NCBI GenBank assembly: GCA_031285185.1
Contig: JAITWS010000126.1
Location: 1-58,944 of the forward strand
Direction of reading: 5' to 3'
DNA length: 58,944 nt
Origin: Methylobacillus sp.
GTDB taxonomy: Bacteria > Pseudomonadota > Gammaproteobacteria > Burkholderiales > Methylophilaceae
This document shows positions 42,777 through 52,816 of this stretch, piece after piece. Position 1 is the stretch's first letter, and each line of letters opens with the position of its first letter. The position numbers and the translations under genes were made by a program. The notes below the pieces were generated by a model. That model was given only the letters and a program-made list of their open reading frames with translations, had not been told where the DNA came from and searched no databases.

Positions 42777-43622
42777 ATGAAATGGGAAGGCAATCGGGAA
42801 TCGGACAATATCGAAGACAGGCGCGGCGGCGGCATGGGCAGGGGAACCCTGGGCATAGGCGCGATCATCGTGGCGTTGGTGGGATGGGGCGTGTTCGGAG
42901 TTGATCCGCTGACCACACTGGGCTTGCTTTCGGGCGACGGGCAATCGGCGCAAACGCAATCTTCCGCGCCGCCGGCGGATGACAAGGGCGCGGCGTTTGT
43001 TTCCACCGTGCTGGCTTCGACCGAGGATGCGTGGGGCGGGATTTTTCAGCAGGCGGGCGCGCGTTACGAGCCGCCCAAACTGGTGCTTTATCGCGGCATG
43101 ACGCCCACTGCCTGCGGCACGGGGCAGGCGGCGATGGGGCCGTTTTATTGTCCGGCGGATCGCAAGGTGTATCTGGATATGGATTTTTTCGACACCATGG
43201 AACGTCAACTCGGCGCGCCGGGTATTTTCGCCCGCGCTTACGTTGTCGCGCACGAGGTCGGCCATCATGTGCAAAATCTGGAAGGAACCAGCGGCAAGGT
43301 GGATGCGATGCGCGGACGCATCAGCGAAAAACAGCAAAACGCGCTGTCGGTGCGCGTGGAATTGCAGGCCGATTGTTACGCGGGCATCTGGGCGAACCAT
43401 TCGCAACAAGCCAAACACTGGCTCGATCAGGGCGACATCGAATCCGCGCTCAACGCTGCCTCGCAAATCGGCGACGACACGCTGCAACGCGAACACGGCG
43501 GTACGGTGCGCCCCGACAGTTTCACGCACGGAACCAGCGAACAGCGCACACGCTGGTTCACGCAGGGCTACAAAACCGGCAGCGTGCGGGCGTGCGATAC
43601 GTTTGGGACGGAGAATCTTTAA
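42777..43622 (+). CDS. Neutral zinc metallopeptidase (YpfJ/KPN_02809 family)
   Basis: 281 residues. A short cytoplasmic N-terminus with EDRRGGGMGRG is followed by one membrane helix (TLGIGAIIVALVGWGVFGV, about 24-42) and a periplasmic peptidase domain with HEVGHH (159-164). Conserved cysteines occur at GTGQAAMGPFYCPADRKVYLD and in the C-terminal half (ADCYAG). The family is annotated as a neutral zinc metallopeptidase, mostly uncharacterised. The frame is open from 42636; the ATG at 42777, after CAGGAGCATCATTACC, is chosen. It ends 33 bases from the convergent oxidase gene. Confidence 0.9.
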   Translation: MKWEGNRESDNIEDRRGGGMGRGTLGIGAIIVALVGWGVFGVDPLTTLGLLSGDGQSAQTQSSAPPADDKGAAFVSTVLASTEDAWGGIFQQAGARYEPPKLVLYRGMTPTACGTGQAAMGPFYCPADRKVYLDMDFFDTMERQLGAPGIFARAYVVAHEVGHHVQNLEGTSGKVDAMRGRISEKQQNALSVRVELQADCYAGIWANHSQQAKHWLDQGDIESALNAASQIGDDTLQREHGGTVRPDSFTHGTSEQRTRWFTQGYKTGSVRACDTFGTENL

Positions 43623-43655
43623 AGGAAGTTTCGGGCAGATTTATTCAGAGCTTCC

Positions 43656-45023
43656 CTAAGGAAACAACTTCCCCGGATTCAAAACATTCCCCGGATCGAA
43701 CGCCTGTTTGACTGACTTCATCAGCGCGAGGGTGGGCGCATCAATTTCGCGCGGGACGAAGGGGCGTTTGGCGATGCCTACGCCGTGCTCGCCGGAGAGC
43801 GTGCCGTCGAGCGACAGCACGAGCGAGAAAATTTCATCGAGACAGGCTTCGGCACGCGCCATTTCTTCCGGGTTGTCGGGGTTGACCAGCAGATTGACGT
43901 GGATGTTGCCGTTGCCCGCGTGACCGAAATTGACGTTGGCGACATTGTGACGCGCCGCGAGCGATTCGACGCCGCCCAGCAATTCCGGCAGACGCGACAC
44001 CGGAACCGCGACATCCTCGTTGATTTTTTTCGGCGCGACATCGCGCAACAACGGCGAAAGCGCCTTGCGCGCCGCCCACAGCGATTGCGTGTCGCGCGCG
44101 GCTTTTGCCTCGATCAACCCATCCACCTCGCACGCTTGCAATATCGCGGCGGCAGCCTCGGCGATCTCGCTTTCCGAACCATCCACTTCTATCATCAGCA
44201 ACGCGCGCATTTCCGCGCTCAACATGTTTGGATGCCGGTTGCGGATGAGATTGAGCGCATTATTGTCGAGAAACTCCAGCGCCGACGGCACAAAAGGTTG
44301 CGCCATGATCGCCGCGATCGCGCGCGCGCAACTGAGCGTGTCACGAAACTGCGCCGTCAATCCGCCAACCGCGCGCGGCAACGGCGTGAGCTTGAGCGTG
44401 GCCTCGACGATGATCGCCAGCGTGCCCTCCGAACCGACGATGAGCCGCGTCAAATCGTAACCGACCACGCCCTTGGTGGTATGGCAACCCGTGGTGATAA
44501 ATTCACCCGCGCCGGTCACCGCCTTCAGCCCCAACACATGATCGCGCGCCACGCCGTACTTGACCGCGTGCGGCCCCGCGGCGCATGTGGCGAGATTGCC
44601 GCCGACCGAACAATAAGGCGCGCTGGACGGATCCGGCGGCCAGAAAAATCCGCTGGGGCGAATCGCATCCTGCAATTCCTGATTCAACACCCCCGGCTCA
44701 ACCACCGCCATGCGATTATCCGGGTCAATCGCCAAAATGCGATTCATGCGTTCCAACGACAAAGCCACGCCGCCACGCTCCGGCACACTCCCGCCTGCCG
44801 TCCCGGTTCCGCGTCCACGCGGAACCAGCGGCATCTCGTGCTCATTGCACAACAAGACCACCGCCCGCACCTCCTCCGCCGTCAACGGAAAAACCACCGC
44901 AATCGGCGGATTGAAATTGCGCGAATTGTCATAGCTGTAAGCATGGCAATCCACCGGATCGGTAAAAATGCGATCTGCGGGAAACAGGGATTGCAACGCG
45001 GAAATCAGGGCGAATGAGTTCAT
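43656..45023 (-). CDS. FAD-linked oxidase (GlcD/D-lactate dehydrogenase type)
   Basis: 455 residues. The N-terminal FAD-binding PCMH domain contains MPLVPRGRGTGTAGGSVPE (about 63-81) and GGNLATCAAGPHAVKYGV (about 140-157). The C-terminal oxidase domain has VNFGHAGNGNIHVNLLVNPDNPEE and ends with DGTLSGEHGVGIAKRPFVPREI, typical of GlcD and D-2-hydroxyacid dehydrogenases. It likely oxidises D-lactate, glycolate or a similar 2-hydroxy acid with an electron-transport acceptor. No glcE/glcF partner is nearby. It is divergent from glnS with a 129-base gap. Confidence 0.85.
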   Translation of the reverse strand: MNSFALISALQSLFPADRIFTDPVDCHAYSYDNSRNFNPPIAVVFPLTAEEVRAVVLLCNEHEMPLVPRGRGTGTAGGSVPERGGVALSLERMNRILAIDPDNRMAVVEPGVLNQELQDAIRPSGFFWPPDPSSAPYCSVGGNLATCAAGPHAVKYGVARDHVLGLKAVTGAGEFITTGCHTTKGVVGYDLTRLIVGSEGTLAIIVEATLKLTPLPRAVGGLTAQFRDTLSCARAIAAIMAQPFVPSALEFLDNNALNLIRNRHPNMLSAEMRALLMIEVDGSESEIAEAAAAILQACEVDGLIEAKAARDTQSLWAARKALSPLLRDVAPKKINEDVAVPVSRLPELLGGVESLAARHNVANVNFGHAGNGNIHVNLLVNPDNPEEMARAEACLDEIFSLVLSLDGTLSGEHGVGIAKRPFVPREIDAPTLALMKSVKQAFDPGNVLNPGKLFP

Positions 45024-45152
45024 GCGGGGAATTTAGCATGAAGTGAGGGGGATGAGAAATGGCGAAGACGGGTGACCGCCAAGCATGGAGGGGGAATTTA
45101 AAGCGCGGCAAGTGTAAAATGGCGGTTTATTTTGAAAACGCGTTGTTTCGCC

Positions 45153-46913
45153 ATGTCCGAAGAAAAAAACACACCCGCTTCCAATTTTTTACGCAACATC
45201 ATCGAGCGCGATCTCGCGCAGGGCGCGTTTGCGAGCCGTCATTGGGCGGGGGCGCCGGGCGATGCCGCGCATCATGCGGCGGGCGCGCCTGATCCAGCCA
45301 AAATCCGCACGCGCTTTCCGCCGGAGCCTAACGGTTATCTGCACATCGGCCACGCCAAATCCATTTGCCTCAATTTCGGTCTCGCGCGGGATTACGGCGG
45401 TGTGTGCCACATGCGTTTCGACGATACCAACCCGGAAAAAGAGGAGCAGGAATATGTTGATTCCATCACCGATTCCGTCAAGTGGCTGGGCTTTGGCTGG
45501 GAGGCGTTCGGGCGTTCGCATCTTTATTTCGCGAGCGATTATTTCGATTTCATGTATCGCGCGGCGGAGTATCTCATCGAGGCCGGTCGCGCTTATGTGG
45601 ATAGCCAGAGCGCCGATGAAATGCGCGCCACGCGCGGCACGCTGACCGAGCCGGGGAAAAATTCGCCGTGGCGCGATCGCCCGTCCGCCGAGAGTCTCGC
45701 GCTGTTCCGTGAAATGCGCGACGGCAAACATCCCGACGGCGCGATGGTGTTGCGCGCGAAGATAGACATGGCTTCGCCCAACATCAATTTGCGCGATCCG
45801 GCGATCTACCGCATCAAACACGCGCATCACCACAATACCGGCGACAAATGGTGTGTTTACCCGATGTACACCTACGCGCATCCGCTGGAGGATGCGGTCG
45901 AGGGCGTGACGCATTCCATCTGCACGCTGGAATTCGAGGATCAGCGCCCGTTCTATGACTGGGTGCTGGAACGCCTCGCGGAAGGCGGGCTGCTCGCGCA
46001 TCCGCTGCCGCGACAATATGAATTCGCGCGGCTGAATCTCACCTACGTCGTGCTTTCCAAACGCAAACTCATCGAACTCGTCGAGAAAAAATATGTGAAC
46101 GGCTGGGACGATCCGCGTATGCCCACGCTGGTCGGCGCGCGTCGGCGCGGCTACACGCCGGAAGGGTTCCGCCTGTTCGCCGAGCGCATCGGCGTCGCCA
46201 AGGCCGATTCGTGGATCGAATACACCATACTCGAAGACTGTATGCGCGAAACGCTCAACGAATCCGCCGCGCGTCGCATCGCCGTGCTCGATCCGATCAA
46301 ACTCGTCATGGACAATTATCCGCACGAGCAAAGCGAAGATTGCTTCGCGCCCAACCATCCGCAAAAACCGGAACTCGGCAAACGCGTGATACCGCTTTCG
46401 CGCGAGCTGTGGATAGAGCGCGAAGACTTCGCGGAAACCCCGCCTGGCGGCTATTTCCGCCTCTATCCCGGCAACCGCGTGCGGCTGCGCTACGGTTATG
46501 TGGTCGAATGCACGGGCTGCGAAAAAGACGCCGATGGCAAAGTCACCGTCGTCCATTGCAACTACCTGCCCGAAACAAAATCCGGCACGCCCGGCGCGGA
46601 CAGCGTGAAAGTCAAAGGCAACATCCACTGGGTTTCCGCCGCCCACGCCCATGCCGCCGAAGTGCGCTTGTATGATCGCCTGTTCAAAGACCCGCACCCC
46701 GGCGCGGGCGAGCGCGATTATCTGAACGACCTCAACCCGGATTCATGCAAAACCATCACCGCGCAACTGGAACCCGCGCTCAAGGACGCGCAACCGGAAG
46801 AGTGCTTCCAGTTCGAACGCCACGGTTATTTCGTGGCCGATGGCAAGGACAGCGCAGCGGGCAAGCCGGTGTTCAACCGGACGGTGACGTTAAGGGATGC
46901 GTGGCAGAAATAG
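45153..46913 (+). CDS. glnS: Glutaminyl-tRNA synthetase
   Basis: 586 residues. It charges tRNA-Gln in the cytoplasm. The HIGH motif appears in PEPNGYLHIGHAKSICLNFG (residues about 54-73), the MSK-equivalent in VVLSKRKLIELV (about 300), and the C-terminal two-part anticodon-binding barrel is present (VIPLSRELWIEREDF onward). The frame opens at 45132; the ATG at 45153 is chosen by the usual SEEKN... start. A TAAAAT 34 bases before the start is a plausible -10. Convergent with the SLC13 gene, 14 bases apart. The length is within the family range. Confidence 0.97.
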   Translation: MSEEKNTPASNFLRNIIERDLAQGAFASRHWAGAPGDAAHHAAGAPDPAKIRTRFPPEPNGYLHIGHAKSICLNFGLARDYGGVCHMRFDDTNPEKEEQEYVDSITDSVKWLGFGWEAFGRSHLYFASDYFDFMYRAAEYLIEAGRAYVDSQSADEMRATRGTLTEPGKNSPWRDRPSAESLALFREMRDGKHPDGAMVLRAKIDMASPNINLRDPAIYRIKHAHHHNTGDKWCVYPMYTYAHPLEDAVEGVTHSICTLEFEDQRPFYDWVLERLAEGGLLAHPLPRQYEFARLNLTYVVLSKRKLIELVEKKYVNGWDDPRMPTLVGARRRGYTPEGFRLFAERIGVAKADSWIEYTILEDCMRETLNESAARRIAVLDPIKLVMDNYPHEQSEDCFAPNHPQKPELGKRVIPLSRELWIEREDFAETPPGGYFRLYPGNRVRLRYGYVVECTGCEKDADGKVTVVHCNYLPETKSGTPGADSVKVKGNIHWVSAAHAHAAEVRLYDRLFKDPHPGAGERDYLNDLNPDSCKTITAQLEPALKDAQPEECFQFERHGYFVADGKDSAAGKPVFNRTVTLRDAWQK

Positions 46914-46927
46914 GTTTTGGCGCACTT

Positions 46928-48181
46928 CTAAAGCATCGCAATCCAAATCCCCGACAGCAACAGCGTCAGCACCGCCACGGGAATCCCCGCTTTGGCAAAT
47001 TCGCCGAAGCGGATGATGACGCCGTGTTTGCGGCCTGCTTCGGCGACGATGATGCCGACCAGACTGCCGAAGATGAAGGCGTTGGAGGAGAAGTTGGTTC
47101 CCAGCGCGATCGCCGCGCCCAGCGCCTCGGGATGCGCGACATCCTTGATATAGGGCGCGATGAGCATGACGGCGGTGATGTTGCCGATCAGGTTGCTTAA
47201 TATCGCCATGATGACGAGCATGGAAATGGGGTTGTGCAAATTGAATCCGGCGTCGCGCAACTCGCCCAGCAATTCTTTCGGAATGCCGGTTGTGTCCATC
47301 GTGGCGTTGACGATGAACAAGCCCATGACCAGCAACAGCAAGCTGCCATCAACCTTGCTGAGCACATCGCGTGAAGCGACGCGGCGGCTGATGAGCAGCA
47401 AGCTCGCGCCCGCGAGCGCGATGAGCACGTGCGGCAATTTGGTGGTGACGAACGCGATGATGACGGCGGCGGTGACAAGACCGGCCTTGAGCGTTCCCTG
47501 CTTGTCCAGCGCGATGGGCGCGGGCAGCGCGGCGGGGGGCGCGTCGCCGGATTCGCCCAGATGCCAGCGGCCACGGTAAAAGAATGCGAGCACGCCCCAG
47601 ATCAACGGCAGACTGAGCACGGCGGGCAAGGCCGAGGCTTTCAGAAATCCGACGAAAGTGAGATGCAGCATTTCTGCGGCGACCATGTTCTGCGGGCTGC
47701 CGATGAGTGTCGCCGCAGCGCCCGCGTTGACCGCGAAGCAAAAGCCGATCAGAAAAGGCACGGGGTTGAGGCCGCGCGTGAGGCAGATCGAAACCAGCAT
47801 GGAGGTCATCGCGACCGCGACCACATCGTTGGTCAACAGCGCCGACAACGCGGCGGAAACGACGATCAGAATGGCGAGCAGGCTGGCGGGGGCGACATCG
47901 AGACCGCCGACTTTTTCCGCGACCCAATCATAAAATCCCGAAACCGAAAACGCCGCCGACATCACCATCAAGCCGAACAACAAACCCAGCGTGCGGTAAT
48001 CCACCGCATTCCACGCCGCCGCCGGAGCGATACATCCGGTGGCGACCAGCAACATCGCCCCGGCCAGCACCGCACCGGTTCTGTCCAGCCGGAACCCCGG
48101 CAAATGTCCGAGCGCGAGCGCGAGATAAACGCAGCAAAAAAGGATGATGGTCAGGTCTCTGGGCGAGATGGGCAATTCCAT
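46928..48181 (-). CDS. SLC13/ArsB-type anion permease
   Basis: 417 residues with about 10-11 hydrophobic helices. It resembles the CitMHS/ArsB/SLC13 permease superfamily: TNDVVAVAMTSMLVSICLTRGLNPVPFLIGFCFAVNAGAAATLIGSPQNMV holds the first hairpin-type SNT-like motif and NAGAAATLIGSPQN, and the second half has LSNLIGNITAVMLIAPYI and ALGTNFSSNAFIFGSLVGIIVAEA. The likely substrate is a dicarboxylate, sulfate or similar anion. It is the last gene of the minus-strand run and is 32 bases after the GNAT gene. Confidence 0.8.
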   Translation of the reverse strand: MELPISPRDLTIILFCCVYLALALGHLPGFRLDRTGAVLAGAMLLVATGCIAPAAAWNAVDYRTLGLLFGLMVMSAAFSVSGFYDWVAEKVGGLDVAPASLLAILIVVSAALSALLTNDVVAVAMTSMLVSICLTRGLNPVPFLIGFCFAVNAGAAATLIGSPQNMVAAEMLHLTFVGFLKASALPAVLSLPLIWGVLAFFYRGRWHLGESGDAPPAALPAPIALDKQGTLKAGLVTAAVIIAFVTTKLPHVLIALAGASLLLISRRVASRDVLSKVDGSLLLLVMGLFIVNATMDTTGIPKELLGELRDAGFNLHNPISMLVIMAILSNLIGNITAVMLIAPYIKDVAHPEALGAAIALGTNFSSNAFIFGSLVGIIVAEAGRKHGVIIRFGEFAKAGIPVAVLTLLLSGIWIAML

Positions 48182-48213
48182 GGTTTATTCCTGTGGTGTT
48201 TTTTTTGCGATCA

Positions 48214-48744
48214 TCAAAGCGACTTTTCCAGCGCCACCAGATACAAGCCGGAAACTTTCGGCAAACCAAAACGCGGATCGGTCGGGAAAGGTTCTGTCGC
48301 GCCGGTGCGCCGATAACCGCGCCGTTCGTAATACGCGATCAACTCGTGACGCGCCATGATGACCAGCATACGCATCCGTTCCGCGCTCCATTCTTTTTGC
48401 GCCCAACGCTCCGCTTCGCGCATGAGTTCATGGCCGAATCCGCGGCCTTGCAACGGAGGCGCGATCACCAACATGCCGAGATAGGCGGCGCGCGCATCCT
48501 GCTTTTCCAGATAGGCCGTGCCCGTGATTTTTTCGCCTTCCGCGCGCAACAAAATCAGCGCGTCCGGCTTGGCGATCAGCGACGCGATTTCTTCCGCATC
48601 AACGCGCTGCCCGTCAAGAATATCCGCCTCGGTCGTCCATCCCGCGCGGCTGGAATCGCCGCGATAGGCGGAATTGACGAGCGCGACGATGCGCGTGATG
48701 TCGCCGGAAACGGCGCGGCGGTAATGAAAATCGGCGCGCGTCAT
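48214..48744 (-). CDS. GNAT-family N-acetyltransferase
   Basis: 176 residues. The acetyl-CoA loop is visible as YLGMLVIAPPLQGRGFGHELMREAERWAQ (motif A, QGRGFG), and ELIAYYERRGYRRTG is motif B. The substrate is unknown. The frame is open to 48819, but the ATG at 48744, starting TRADFHYRRAV, is preferred. The ATG overlaps the stop of the DUF3142 gene by 3 bases, so the two are coupled. Confidence 0.85.
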   Translation of the reverse strand: MTRADFHYRRAVSGDITRIVALVNSAYRGDSSRAGWTTEADILDGQRVDAEEIASLIAKPDALILLRAEGEKITGTAYLEKQDARAAYLGMLVIAPPLQGRGFGHELMREAERWAQKEWSAERMRMLVIMARHELIAYYERRGYRRTGATEPFPTDPRFGLPKVSGLYLVALEKSL

Positions 48745-49442
48745 TGTCCCGGATTGAGCAAAAAAACCACGAAGCCGCGAAAATAAGGATGTTCCTTCAG
48801 CCCCGCCGGAGGCCGCCATTCGCCGCCTTGCACAAGGCCGACGCGGAACGGAATTTTCAGTTTGTCGAGCCGCGCGAGATAGTCGCCGTAGCCGGGGATT
48901 ACGCGACGGCCTTGATAGATTTGCAGCACGACCTCATCCACGACACCGGCCAGCGCGTCCAGCCCCGCCGGGTCGCCGTTGGCGCTCCAATCCAGCAGGC
49001 CGGTGATGCTCAGTTTGTAATCTTCCGGCAGACGCGCGCGCAGCGCCTTGAGAAAATCGGCGTACTCCTTGAGATGTTTGGTGCGCGCGTCGAAATCAAT
49101 CTGCAAGCCGACCACGCGATTGCCCGCGTCGCGCCAACGCGCGAGATCCGCGAGCACCTGTTTGTAAATCGTCTCCGACCAGCGCAGCGTGCCGACGCGC
49201 ACCACCATCCAAACCTCGGCGTGCCGCACATTCGGCACGGCGGGACGCTGCGCGATCAGCCCGCCCGTTCTCACTTCACTTTCCAGCAGATAAAGACTGC
49301 GCGCGTGTTCCAGTTCCGGCTGGGGTCGCACGCCCGCCCACAACCAGAAAGCATCATAATCCTGCGCGGCAACGCGGTTGTCGGCGGGCGCGATCAACGC
49401 CGAGCGCGGCGGCATGGGAGGAAGATCACTGTCCATCGCCAT
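48741..49442 (-). CDS. DUF3142 domain protein
   Basis: 233 residues. It resembles the DUF3142 family: AFWLWAGVRPQPELEHARSLYLLESEVRTGG (about 31-61), VVGLQIDFDARTKHLKEYADFLKALRARLP (about 109-138), and YKLSITGLLDWSANGD followed by VDEVVLQIYQGRRVIPGYGDYLARLDKL. The VGLQIDFD strand with acidic residues looks like a TIM-barrel glycosidase active-site strand, but catalysis is unproven. No signal peptide is evident. It follows a large exported protein by 10 bases and overlaps the GNAT gene. Confidence 0.75.
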   Translation of the reverse strand: MAMDSDLPPMPPRSALIAPADNRVAAQDYDAFWLWAGVRPQPELEHARSLYLLESEVRTGGLIAQRPAVPNVRHAEVWMVVRVGTLRWSETIYKQVLADLARWRDAGNRVVGLQIDFDARTKHLKEYADFLKALRARLPEDYKLSITGLLDWSANGDPAGLDALAGVVDEVVLQIYQGRRVIPGYGDYLARLDKLKIPFRVGLVQGGEWRPPAGLKEHPYFRGFVVFLLNPGQ

Positions 49443-49452
49443 CGTTCAATCC

Positions 49453-51675
49453 TCACCAGTAATATTTCAGTTCACGCGCCCAGCGCGAGTCGGCGTAATC
49501 GCGTTTCAATGTTTGAAACCACGCTTTGCGTTGTGTCATGGGCACATCTTTTCCGCCGCAGGAATTGGTGCCTCCCGGCGCGTAGCACATCACCGCGCGG
49601 TAAAGCGCGTAAGCCTTGTCGTCTTTGGACGCGCGTTTATCGGCGATGACGGATTTGTAGATTTCAAGCCGCGATAAAATCTTGCCGGGGAATTTGGAAG
49701 GCGCGCCGCCGAGTTCGTTTTTCGCGGGCGGAATTGCGCCATAGTAGCTGTCAAAATCGTTCACGCGCATAAAGTCGGCGAGACACAAACGCGCCGTGAC
49801 ATCGCCGGAATTTTGTGCCAGTTTTGTCGCCGTCTCCCTGATCGCGGGGCAGTTGTAATCGCCGGTTTTTCCGTTGTCCGAAAATATCCACAAGGGCGCG
49901 ACCAGTGTTTTCGAATACAAATCGAGGGCTTGATAATATTCTTTCCTGAGCGCCGCGTTGTTCCAATCCTCCGGCGGTTGCGGTGATGGCGGGGCGACGC
50001 GCGCGTCTTCGGGAACCAGCGCGACATCCTGCGCGAACTCCGCATAGCGCCCCCGGCTCACGCTCTTGTAGAGCAGCACATACAACGCGCGGCGACGCTC
50101 GTCTTCCGACAGGGCATCGCCGGTGGCAAGCTGGCGCAGCAGTTTCGGGGACGCGGAATTGTCCACGAGAATGCCGCGCAGCGTGGCATTGCGTACCAGC
50201 GAATCAGGCGCGAATGTTTTTTCCGGCGCGTTGTTGCGTTCGTCGTGCCACGCGAGCGCGAGTTCCACCTGTCCGTGCTGCAACGGTCGTTGCGCGCCGG
50301 AGGCGAGTTGCAACCAGAAGCCGCGCGCGTTGCGATCTTTCAAGGCTTCAAGCGCCATGCCGCGCAGCATTTGGCGGCTGAACTCAAGATGACTATACGA
50401 AGATTGCCGCGCCGCATCGGGAATCAAACGCAGCACTTCGGCGGGTTTTTTGCCCACATAAAAAGCATAGCTGGCGAGCAGAAAATCAAACAAATCTTCC
50501 CGACCGGCGAAGCGCGGACGTTGCGCTTCGAGTTCTTCGCGGCTGATGGCGGGCTGTTTGGCGCTGCCGCGCGGATCGTCGGGCGGACGCATCAAACAAA
50601 GATCAATCACGGCCAGCAAACCGGGATCGGTGATCGCAAGCTGGCGCAAGCGTTTTGCGGGATCCGAATAATCGCGCCCGAACCCGAACAGCTTGTTGTC
50701 TATTTCGGAGGCCAGCGCCGCATCGCTCATGCGCGGGAGCGATGTATCGCGCGACATCAACGCGGCGTATTCCGCCGCCAGTTTATCCGTCATGCCGCCC
50801 AGCCAATAAACGCGCCGTTTGAGGCCGCGCGCGGAATCGGCGTAAGCGCCTTGGGGGTAGGCGGCGAGATAGCCGTCCAGCGTCTTCAACGTATCATCAA
50901 CATCGGTGACGTTGGCTTGCCAGTTCTCCTTGAAATTGCCGTATTCATCCGTGGAACCCACTTGCAAACCGTTCACCGAAAGACGCGCCAACATGTAGAG
51001 TGCCGTTTCCCTGAGCCAGGGCGAATCACTTTTTTCCAGCGCGGCGAATTTTTCATGTGCGATATCATACCGACTGTCCATGCCGTAAAAAGCTGCCGCG
51101 CCGGACAGATAGGTAATGAAATCCTGACCCGGAGGCGTGTGGATTTGGTTCGAGACCGCGTTGATTTTTTCCGGCCAGGTCGTCAACGAAGTGGCACAAG
51201 TGTTGAGCAATTCCCTACGCAGATTTATCAGCGCCTCACGTTCCGCCTCAGGCAGCGCGGCATTTTCGATAGCGGAGATAAACGCCGCACCGCCGGATGA
51301 GTTGCTCTGACAACGGCCAAGCTCTTCTCCCGTATCCGCATACGTTTCGTCGGTTCTTCGCTTGAAGTTGCGATCCAGATGAAACGCCAAATCGCCCATG
51401 CCGAACAAAACGGTATCCTGCGTTTTGGTTTCCTCGATCGCGGGCATCACCGCCTCCGCACGGCGGGCATCCAGCATCAGCAGCAACAGATTGGCAATCG
51501 TGTCGTTGCCCGGACTCAGTGCCGCCGCATTGTTGCAGCCCGTGTAAACGCCACGGGTGAGCGTGTAGTTCGGGGCGCATTCGTAATCGCCGCTGGCCTT
51601 GGCCGCTTGCGCCCAGACCATGCCGACGAGCAATGCGAAAAAAATGGAACAGCGTTGAAATTTCATTTTGTTCAT
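49453..51675 (-). CDS. Large exported helical-repeat protein, unknown
   Basis: 740 residues. A signal peptide (KFQRCSIFFALLVGMVWAQAAKA) precedes a long, mostly alpha-helical chain with TPR-like features (FAALEKSDSPWLRETALYMLARLSVNG, TLKTLDGYLAAYPQGAYADSARGLKRRVYWLGG, and DVTARLCLADFMRVNDFDSYYGAI). Six or more cysteines in pairs (ECAPNY, GRCQSN, CYAPGGTNSCGG) suggest disulfides in the periplasm. The family is not recognised. The close coupling with DUF3142 (10 bases) and with an ABC exporter (4 bases upstream) is noteworthy. Confidence 0.65.
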   Translation of the reverse strand: MNKMKFQRCSIFFALLVGMVWAQAAKASGDYECAPNYTLTRGVYTGCNNAAALSPGNDTIANLLLLMLDARRAEAVMPAIEETKTQDTVLFGMGDLAFHLDRNFKRRTDETYADTGEELGRCQSNSSGGAAFISAIENAALPEAEREALINLRRELLNTCATSLTTWPEKINAVSNQIHTPPGQDFITYLSGAAAFYGMDSRYDIAHEKFAALEKSDSPWLRETALYMLARLSVNGLQVGSTDEYGNFKENWQANVTDVDDTLKTLDGYLAAYPQGAYADSARGLKRRVYWLGGMTDKLAAEYAALMSRDTSLPRMSDAALASEIDNKLFGFGRDYSDPAKRLRQLAITDPGLLAVIDLCLMRPPDDPRGSAKQPAISREELEAQRPRFAGREDLFDFLLASYAFYVGKKPAEVLRLIPDAARQSSYSHLEFSRQMLRGMALEALKDRNARGFWLQLASGAQRPLQHGQVELALAWHDERNNAPEKTFAPDSLVRNATLRGILVDNSASPKLLRQLATGDALSEDERRRALYVLLYKSVSRGRYAEFAQDVALVPEDARVAPPSPQPPEDWNNAALRKEYYQALDLYSKTLVAPLWIFSDNGKTGDYNCPAIRETATKLAQNSGDVTARLCLADFMRVNDFDSYYGAIPPAKNELGGAPSKFPGKILSRLEIYKSVIADKRASKDDKAYALYRAVMCYAPGGTNSCGGKDVPMTQRKAWFQTLKRDYADSRWARELKYYW

Positions 51676-51679
51676 CCGG

Positions 51680-52816
51680 TCAATCCAGCGTGCGTCGGTA
51701 AAATTTTACCGCGATCACCATCATCACGACGGTGAACAACGCGATCGGCCAAAGATTCGGCCAGAGATCAAACCAGCCGTTGCCCTTGAGCAGAATGCCG
51801 CGTATGAGGCGGTTGAAATAGGTGAGCGGCAGAATGTTGCCTATGGTTTGCGCCCACTCCGGCATCCCGCGAAACGGGAACATGAAACCGGAAAGCAGGA
51901 TGTTGGGCATGAAATAAAACATGGTCATCTGCATCGCCTGCAACTGGTTTTGCGCGAGCGAGGAGAGCATGATGCCGACCGTGAGATTGGCCGCAATGAA
52001 AAGCAGCGCCGACACATAAACCGCGAGCAGGTTGCCGACGAAAGGCACGCGGAACAACAGCCACGCGGCAAGCAAAATGATGCTGGACTGGATAAGGCCG
52101 ATGACGATGTAGGGCACGATTTTTCCGGTCATCACCTCAATCGGCCGCACCGGCATCGCGAGCAGATTTTCCATCGTGCCGCGCTCGCGTTCGCGCGTCA
52201 TCGCGAGGCCGGTCATCAGCACGAGCGTCATCGTCAACACCACGCCCATGAGACCGGGCACGGTGTTGAACTGCGAGTTGTTTTCCGGGTTGTAAAGCCG
52301 GTGCACGCGCACCTCGAACGGCGGCGGATCGCCCGCGAGATGCGCGAGCAATCCAGTCATATCGCGCTTCACCACGGTCTGCGCGATCTGGTTGATCGCG
52401 CCGAGCGCCATGCCGGTCGCGGCGGGGTCGGTGGCATCGGCTTCCAGCAGCAGCGCGGGGCGTTCGCCGCGCAACAGGCGGCGCGTGAAATCCGCCGGGA
52501 TGTTGAGCACGAATTGCACGCGACCTTGCGCCAGCGCCGCCCTGCCCTCTTCCTCCGTTGACAGTTGTTCGGTCACGGCGAAATAGCCCGACGTTCGCAG
52601 GGCGCTGACCAGCGTGCGCGTAAATTCGCTTTGGTCGGCGACGATTACCGCGGTGGGCAGATTTTTCGGATCGGTGTTGATCGCGTAACCGAACAGCATG
52701 AGTTGTATCAGCGGAATGCCGACGATCATGCCGAAGGTCACGCGGTCGCGCCGCAGTTGCAAAAACTCCTTGAGCACGATGCTCCACCAACGACTGACGG
52801 AAAAAAATTTGTCCAT
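51680..52816 (-). CDS. ABC-2 type exporter permease
   Basis: 378 residues. One N-terminal helix (TFGMIVGIPLIQLMLFGYAI), a large periplasmic loop (about 45-180), then five helices with MEISPW-like elements: FVGNLLAVYVSALLFIAANLTVGIMLSSLAQNQLQAMQMTMFYFMPNILLSGFMFPFRGMPEWAQTIGNILPLTYFNRLIRGILLKG, the typical YbhS/YbhR end. The ATG overlaps the ATPase stop (TCAT), a strong sign of one operon. Substrate unknown. Confidence 0.9.
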   Translation of the reverse strand: MDKFFSVSRWWSIVLKEFLQLRRDRVTFGMIVGIPLIQLMLFGYAINTDPKNLPTAVIVADQSEFTRTLVSALRTSGYFAVTEQLSTEEEGRAALAQGRVQFVLNIPADFTRRLLRGERPALLLEADATDPAATGMALGAINQIAQTVVKRDMTGLLAHLAGDPPPFEVRVHRLYNPENNSQFNTVPGLMGVVLTMTLVLMTGLAMTRERERGTMENLLAMPVRPIEVMTGKIVPYIVIGLIQSSIILLAAWLLFRVPFVGNLLAVYVSALLFIAANLTVGIMLSSLAQNQLQAMQMTMFYFMPNILLSGFMFPFRGMPEWAQTIGNILPLTYFNRLIRGILLKGNGWFDLWPNLWPIALFTVVMMVIAVKFYRRTLD